Source: a virus | IMG/VR virus record: IMGVR_UViG_3300017527_000324 | Location: 1-37,457 of that record | Strand: one strand, 5' to 3' | DNA: 37,457 nucleotides | In this document: piece by piece, positions 33,614 to 37,457 of the stretch | How the letters are laid out: every line of letters starts with the position of its first letter | Position numbering within the stretch: the first letter of the stretch is position 1 | The notes under the pieces: generated by a model | Databases searched by the model: none | Told to the model about the DNA's origin: nothing | What the model saw: the letters and a program-made list of their open reading frames with translations, nothing else | Made by a program: the position numbers and the translations under genes

Positions 33614-33721
33614 TTATATCCTTTTTAGTAAGTTTATGCAGACTGCCACTGGTGGCAGTCTGCATTTTGTTAAGGCTACACCACCAAGGCCGTTAAGCCA
33701 CCTACCACCACCATAAATCAT
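33614..33721 (-). CDS. Possible 35-residue gene between SSB and DNA polymerase
   Basis: ATG at 33721-33719 to TAA at 33616-33614. The protein starts MIYGGGRWLNGLGGVALTKC and continues with RLPPVAVCINLLKRI. It sits between the SSB stop and the polymerase start (21 and 3 bases of spacing), with GGTGAGGGG upstream of the ATG. The 30-base hairpin of palindrome copy 14 lies within it, read in frame as LPPVA. The glycine-rich composition is unusual, so it may instead be untranslated spacer holding the hairpin. Confidence 0.38.
   Translation of the reverse strand: MIYGGGRWLNGLGGVALTKCRLPPVAVCINLLKRI
33641..33660. repeat. 20-bp palindrome copy 14 (extended to 14-base arms)
   Basis: GACTGCCAC-TG-GTGGCAGTC, centre TG; both arms carry the C/G variant. 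Flanking ATGCA (33636-33640) and TGCAT (33661-33665) extend the inverted repeat to 14-base arms. Confidence 0.97.
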
Positions 33722-33742
33722 AATCCCCTCACCTTAACAGTT

Positions 33743-34441
33743 TTACATAAAGTTGAACTCATCAACCACGTCTTTCTCATCGTCCTTGTTACTGTCCGGA
33801 TGAGACTCCTCATCAGGTTCAGTAAACATGCTGGCAGCTTCATTAGCAAAATCATTAAATTCAGTTTCAGCTTCACCTTTTGTAGTTCCAGCACCAAGAT
33901 TAGCATCATCTCTGGTTTTCATTAAACCAGCAATGCTTGTACTGATGCCTTTATTTCCAGCTTTATCGTAGTACCAAAACTCAAGCATTACACGACACCA
34001 CATACCTGAATAAATATCATCAGGAGTAAGTGTTTCTGGATCAACAGCTTTACCCATAGGGCCAATGATGTATGGCTGACGAAACCGATTGTTAGTGTTA
34101 ATAAAATAGTGTCCTTTAAGTTGCTCTGCATTAGCAAGATCAGCTTCTTTAGGATCATCACCATCACGAACAGGCAAACCACCTTTAACCTGAATAACAC
34201 CAGCCATTTCTCTTGCTTTTTTATCTCCAAATTTATCAATAAGTACTTGAGCATAGATTTGTTTTAAATCTTTAATCCATGCTTCAGTTATCTCATTTTT
34301 CGGAAACATACACTGCATACCCCATGCTTCCTCTTCACTTTGTGGTAGAGGACGTGGTTCAAGTATATTCACATACGAACTACGACATTCAGGAGTAACA
34401 CACTTTTTCTTCGCCGCATCTATAGTGTACTGTTTAGACAT
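33743..34441 (-). CDS. Enc34-like ssDNA-binding protein (DUF2815)
   Basis: This is a 232-residue protein. The body (YVNILEPRPLPQSEEEAWGMQCMFPK, then MAGVIQVKGGLPVRDGD, then HYFINTNNRFRQPYIIGP and YSGMWCRVMLEFWYYDK) follows the DUF2815 pattern of phage single-stranded-DNA-binding proteins such as Enc34. The end, SHPDSNKDDEKDVVDEFNFM, is an acidic tail with a terminal aromatic motif, as in other SSBs, probably a partner docking site. It coats ssDNA at phage forks. A very strong AAAGGAGGTG site lies 8 bases upstream; DUF2800 protein and polymerase genes flank it, a known combination. Confidence 0.85.
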   Translation of the reverse strand: MSKQYTIDAAKKKCVTPECRSSYVNILEPRPLPQSEEEAWGMQCMFPKNEITEAWIKDLKQIYAQVLIDKFGDKKAREMAGVIQVKGGLPVRDGDDPKEADLANAEQLKGHYFINTNNRFRQPYIIGPMGKAVDPETLTPDDIYSGMWCRVMLEFWYYDKAGNKGISTSIAGLMKTRDDANLGAGTTKGEAETEFNDFANEAASMFTEPDEESHPDSNKDDEKDVVDEFNFM

Positions 34442-34459
34442 TTTTACTCACCTCCTTTT

Positions 34460-36061
34460 TTAACTAATTACCTTAAATTCACCAGTGTCATATACAATAT
34501 ACCCATAACCATTTCGCTCGTTTAAGTATCTTAATTGCATTTTAATCATATTTTCACTGGTATCGAGAGCCTTTGCCGCATCACTAATAGTTACACCTCC
34601 TTTCCCAAAATTAAGTACTTCTAATCGCTGTGTTCCAGCTTTTGGAGTATTTTGAATTTCCTTCGGTTGGGCATTGATGATTACATTGCCACCAGTGGCA
34701 ATCTCTTTAACTACCACTTTAGAATTTTCACTAATAAATATGTCATTGAAATCATCATCATTAGTTTTAACAGGAATGTCCACATCTTCATCTCCTTCAT
34801 CTTCCAGTACTGCAAGACGCATACGATCAAGAGCACTCATGTGTTTTACTTCTTCGTGATCGTCTACAGAATCAACAAGTATAGGTGAATCTGGCACAAA
34901 TTCTTGAAATTCTTGTTCAACAGTGTCTTCAATTTCTGGACGTTTATCAGAATCAGGTACAAGAGTAGGTGAACCAGGTGGTTTGGTAATATACTTTTCA
35001 AGGCCTAACTGTTCAGCATTTTTCTTACCGATAGCTTTTTCTGCTACAGTAGGACTGATGAGAATTTCTTCATATGCTTTAATCTTACAAGATACTTCAA
35101 GAAATGCAGCTACTTCTTTTTCATCAGCACCCCATTTGCGATTAGATCGACCACGCACAACTTTATAACCTGGAATTTTATTACCAGCTAATGCTTGATC
35201 TAAAGCATATGTTTGAACAGTTTTTATCCAATTTTGTATCTGTTTGAATTTAGGCAGGAGCAAAGCTATTTCCTTGATAGGGTATATTGTAGCCATATCT
35301 TCTTTACTAAATTGTTCAAAGGCCGCCTCTGCTTCAGTCATCATAAAATTTCTTTGAGCTTCACAAATTGCAGAAGCAGGACACCATCTGCATTGTTCAA
35401 CACCTGGATTACACTCAGCATCACCGTTTTTAGCTTCACTCATAGCTTTTTGAACATTTGTTTGAAACCACACAATAAGTTCTTTACGATCTATTTCCCA
35501 AATTCGTATTGGGTTAACGGTTCTTGGCTGAACTATTACCAATCTAACTTTTGAAGGGGATAAATTATATTCTTTCTGTAGATATTTTAAACCACCAACT
35601 CCATACAACATTAATTGTGGATTTTCTACAGCTTCAACAATAACCCCTTTACCCATTTTTAGATCCATAATAACTGCTATTTCAGGACTCCACAAAAGAG
35701 CGTCTAATGTTCCCCAACATTCTTCAGTTATGCTAATTTCATGCTCAATTTTTCCACCTTTAGCACCAATTTCTTTAGCCATACCTTTTACTTCATCTAT
35801 ATATACTTGTATGCCATCAACAAGCTCTTGTGTTATTGTAACATCTTCAACAACTGTTCCAAGATACGTATTAACATCTATACTATCTTTAAGACAAGTT
35901 GCTGCAATATCATGGCAAACAATTCCTTCATGTGCATATACAGATGGTAGTCCTTCAGGGATATTTTTAGAAAGGTTTAGAGAAGTAGGACAAGCTATCC
36001 AACGGTGCGAAGCTGATGGAGCAAAAAAAGCATGTTTAGCTTTTTCAATTTTTTTTGTCAT
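34460..36061 (-). CDS. DUF2800 Cas4/RecB-like nuclease with C-terminal HTH
   Basis: This is a 533-residue protein. N-terminal APSASHRWIACPTS gives one Cys (C24). GTLDALLWSPE and then VIMDLKMGKG give the PD-(D/E)xK nuclease core. CNPGVEQCRWCPASAIC supplies three more cysteines, the arrangement that holds an Fe-S cluster in Cas4/AddB-type exonucleases. Residues about 480-533 (ISDAAKALDTSENMIKMQLRYL) form a winged-helix-like module not seen in short DUF2800 proteins. Palindrome copy 15 is in frame near residue 453 (IATGGN) just before this module. A recombination or end-processing role is likely. An AAAGGAGG site is upstream. Confidence 0.8.
   Translation of the reverse strand: MTKKIEKAKHAFFAPSASHRWIACPTSLNLSKNIPEGLPSVYAHEGIVCHDIAATCLKDSIDVNTYLGTVVEDVTITQELVDGIQVYIDEVKGMAKEIGAKGGKIEHEISITEECWGTLDALLWSPEIAVIMDLKMGKGVIVEAVENPQLMLYGVGGLKYLQKEYNLSPSKVRLVIVQPRTVNPIRIWEIDRKELIVWFQTNVQKAMSEAKNGDAECNPGVEQCRWCPASAICEAQRNFMMTEAEAAFEQFSKEDMATIYPIKEIALLLPKFKQIQNWIKTVQTYALDQALAGNKIPGYKVVRGRSNRKWGADEKEVAAFLEVSCKIKAYEEILISPTVAEKAIGKKNAEQLGLEKYITKPPGSPTLVPDSDKRPEIEDTVEQEFQEFVPDSPILVDSVDDHEEVKHMSALDRMRLAVLEDEGDEDVDIPVKTNDDDFNDIFISENSKVVVKEIATGGNVIINAQPKEIQNTPKAGTQRLEVLNFGKGGVTISDAAKALDTSENMIKMQLRYLNERNGYGYIVYDTGEFKVIS
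34684..34703. repeat. 20-bp palindrome copy 15 (in frame in DUF2800 gene linker)
   Basis: CATTGCCAC-CA-GTGGCAATC on the plus strand, centre CA; the first base differs from consensus. On the coding strand it reads IATGGN between the nuclease and helix-turn-helix parts. Confidence 0.95.
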
Positions 36062-36093
36062 ATTTGTACCTCCTTTTTACGTAGGAATACCGT

Positions 36094-36113
36094 GATTGCC
36101 ACTGGTGGCAATC
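36094..36113. repeat. 20-bp palindrome copy 16 (extended to 17-base arms)
   Basis: Perfect GATTGCCAC-TG-GTGGCAATC, centre TG. Flanks AATACCGT (36086-36093) and ACGGTATT (36114-36121) extend the symmetry to 17-base arms. It lies between the ParB-like and DUF2800 genes. No T-tract follows on either strand. Confidence 0.97.
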
Positions 36114-36137
36114 ACGGTATTAAGTGATATGTAACAA

Positions 36138-37211
36138 TTAGTCAGTTTCTTCAACTACAGGATCAGCAATTTCTGGAGGTTCCGTATCGAGTACTTCAAC
36201 AATGAGAGATATTCCTTCTTTAATATGACCAATATCTTCATCTTTAAGATTAACTCTCTCTTTACGGGTTACGTCAAGAACTCGCTCAAGAGCAACCAGT
36301 ACTTTTTCTACTGGCTCTTTTGGGGCAGGACGATCTTTGGCAGCCGCTTCTTTGACTGCTTTGATCTTGGCCTTTTTCTTTTCAAGCACTTCATCAATGG
36401 CCTTCACTGGATCACTTTCATCCTGTGTTTTGTTAATTTTGATAGCATCTTCAACTTCTGCCCTTGTAAGACTCCCTTTGATGATTTTATCTGCAACTTT
36501 GCGCTGTGTTGCTTCATCAAACATTTCAATAACTCGTTTTTCACCCTTCCCTTTATCTGATTTGGTGACGAGTTTTTGAAATCTGTTTGCAAGTGTTACG
36601 TTGGGAAGATTTTGGGCCAGTTTGAAGGTTGCTTCATCTTTTTCAATAACCTGGAGAGCATCATGGATAGTTTGACGACTCCATGTATCCCCAAGAAATT
36701 GAGCAATAACACTGGCTCCTACTCCATGATTCTTCATTCGAGTGAATGACCGATCATCAACCCGTAATGCTCCCTGTGCGCCAACTTTTTTCATAAAAGC
36801 ATCTTTATCAGCAGAAGCCATCAGTAGGGTTGTAAGATGTGCCTGAAGTTGAAGTACACTCATACACAAGTTTTGAGGGTCTTCACCCCAGGTGTCTTTG
36901 TTTTCTTGAACAAAGATTTTAAGCATTATTTCATCTGTTAACTGAGTTTCAGGTCGAACATTTACTTTAATGTTCTCATATTCAGTTAACCCTTCTGCCA
37001 CAAGTCTCCTAAGAGCCTCAATTCGATGATGGCCATATACGATTTGCAGTCGGCCATCTTTAGTTTTTCGTATTAGAATATTTTCCCAATACGATAGATC
37101 TCCAATACTCTCCATTAATGAAGTGATCGCATTTTCCTTCCATACGTAGGCATTTGGATCACGATATGGATTGTTTTCAAGATTTTTTAATGCTACTGTT
37201 ACAAAAGCCAT
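36138..37211 (-). CDS. ParB/Srx-domain protein (ParB-like)
   Basis: This is a 357-residue protein. The N-terminal domain has the ParB box: NNPYRDPNAY (box I region, residues 13-22) and YGHHRIEALRRL (59-70), where the GxxR loop binds nucleotide (CTP in known ParB proteins). Residues about 170-205 (GVGASVIAQFLGDTWSRQTI) look like a helix-turn-helix, and a charged coiled region follows (about 265-300). I chose the ATG at 37211, with AAAAGGAG 8 bases upstream, over a TTG at 37250 inside the palindrome. Phage ParB-like proteins act as nucleases, methylation partners or DNA-binding regulators; which applies here is open. Confidence 0.75.
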   Translation of the reverse strand: MAFVTVALKNLENNPYRDPNAYVWKENAITSLMESIGDLSYWENILIRKTKDGRLQIVYGHHRIEALRRLVAEGLTEYENIKVNVRPETQLTDEIMLKIFVQENKDTWGEDPQNLCMSVLQLQAHLTTLLMASADKDAFMKKVGAQGALRVDDRSFTRMKNHGVGASVIAQFLGDTWSRQTIHDALQVIEKDEATFKLAQNLPNVTLANRFQKLVTKSDKGKGEKRVIEMFDEATQRKVADKIIKGSLTRAEVEDAIKINKTQDESDPVKAIDEVLEKKKAKIKAVKEAAAKDRPAPKEPVEKVLVALERVLDVTRKERVNLKDEDIGHIKEGISLIVEVLDTEPPEIADPVVEETD

Positions 37212-37232
37212 AATTAATTCTCCTTTTGTTGT

Positions 37233-37252
37233 GATTGCCACCAGTGGCAATC
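37233..37252. repeat. 20-bp palindrome copy 17 (upstream of ParB-like gene)
   Basis: Perfect GATTGCCAC-CA-GTGGCAATC on the plus strand, centre CA. It lies in the leader of the ParB-like gene, about 22 bases before its start codon and just before its ribosome site. Confidence 0.97.
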
Positions 37253-37291
37253 TGGTTAATTATCTCTTTAATTTCACTCTTGTTTGTTCTA

Positions 37292-37402
37292 TCACCTCCT
37301 TTCGTCTAAACTATATTTTAACGTATTAAACACTATTAACAGTATAAATATATTAAAACACGCAAGCATAATATTAATGACTAATAGAAATGGTATTAAC
37401 AT
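37292..37402 (-). CDS. Small membrane peptide, 36 residues
   Basis: ATG at 37402-37400 to TGA at 37294-37292. The sequence MLIPFLLVINIMLACFNIFI is followed by LLIVFNTLKYSLDERR: one long hydrophobic segment (residues about 3-26) with a charged C terminus, the shape of a single-pass membrane peptide. A good AAAGGAG site lies 9 bases upstream. It is the first gene of the replication operon in the window, directly after a perfect palindrome. A strong AAAGGAGGTGAT at its end has no standard start codon at a proper distance after it. Small early phage membrane peptides often act on host functions, but none is assigned here. Confidence 0.6.
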   Translation of the reverse strand: MLIPFLLVINIMLACFNIFILLIVFNTLKYSLDERR

Positions 37403-37422
37403 TTTTTATACTCCTTTCAGCA

Positions 37423-37442
37423 ATGTTCTAAATTTAGAACAT
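37423..37442. promoter_or_regulatory. Perfect 20-bp palindrome, operator-like
   Basis: ATGTTCTAAATTTAGAACAT is a perfect dyad. It lies about 20 bases upstream of the start codon of the small membrane peptide and just before its ribosome site, in the leader or promoter of the minus-strand operon. It is unrelated in sequence to the 20-bp repeat family. A repressor site is the simplest reading; an mRNA hairpin is the alternative. Confidence 0.55.
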
Positions 37443-37457
37443 CCTAATAACTATAAA

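Noticed and set aside
37210-37250. Extended start (TTG at 37250) for the ParB-like protein
   Set aside because: It would begin within the palindrome without a ribosome site. The ATG at 37211 has AAAAGGAG at proper distance and begins the conserved domain.
1019-37252. CRISPR array or tRNA-like repeats
   Set aside because: The repeats are single, 0.5-5 kb apart, palindromic and in both orientations, with no regular spacers and no cas genes.
37253-37291. A gene expected after the perfect AAAGGAGGTGAT at the end of the small membrane peptide
   Set aside because: No standard start codon gives more than a few codons in any frame. The site may only be the peptide's own last codons.
1-37457. Temperate phage or integrative element
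   Set aside because: No integrase, excisionase, repressor or attachment-site-like duplication is visible; the missing part of the genome could change this.

Overview
The window is most of the genome of a short-tailed (podovirus-like) bacteriophage with AT-rich DNA. It starts inside the large terminase gene. No phage RNA polymerase, integrase, tRNA, rRNA or CRISPR array is visible. A near-consensus sigma70 promoter (898-926) heads the late genes, so host RNA polymerase probably transcribes them. A 3TM-type holin, an M15-type endolysin and a possible inner-membrane spanin suggest a Gram-negative host, but nothing names it.

Plus strand, 1-25390 (27 genes, late): terminase, portal, a Bbp19-like protein, scaffold, major capsid with minor structural proteins, tail adaptor, a tail nozzle carrying an inserted seven-blade beta-propeller, a GNAT-like protein and three internal/ejection proteins. 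A fibre/adhesin region of visibly higher GC content follows (about 16.6-19.5 kb and 20.9-24.2 kb). In it five genes begin with Sec-type signal peptides. Lysis genes end the strand. Minus strand, 37402-25409 (16 genes, replication/early): a small membrane peptide, a ParB-like protein, a DUF2800 nuclease-like protein fused to a helix-turn-helix, an Enc34-like ssDNA-binding protein, family A DNA polymerase, VRR-NUC nuclease, SF2 helicase and a primase-helicase, with small genes between. Many are joined by 4-base ATGA overlaps. The two operons converge at 25388-25411.

The most striking feature is a 20-bp inverted repeat, consensus GATTGCCAC-(CA or TG)-GTGGCAATC, in 17 copies across both operons. 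Copies sit between genes, against TAG stop codons, over start codons, in signal peptides and in apparent inter-domain linkers. All six reading frames of the element lack stop codons. It is missing from the GC-rich fibre modules. It could be the scattered binding site of a phage protein (the ParB-like protein is a candidate), a small mobile palindrome, or a recombination/termination element; the sequence alone does not decide.

Three small genes of 35-49 codons are added (28962-29111, 33614-33721, 37292-37402); the first two contain a repeat copy in frame. No gene-free stretch exceeds 300 bases. The longest is 140 bases (4636-4775), which holds one repeat copy and three hairpins ahead of the capsid gene.
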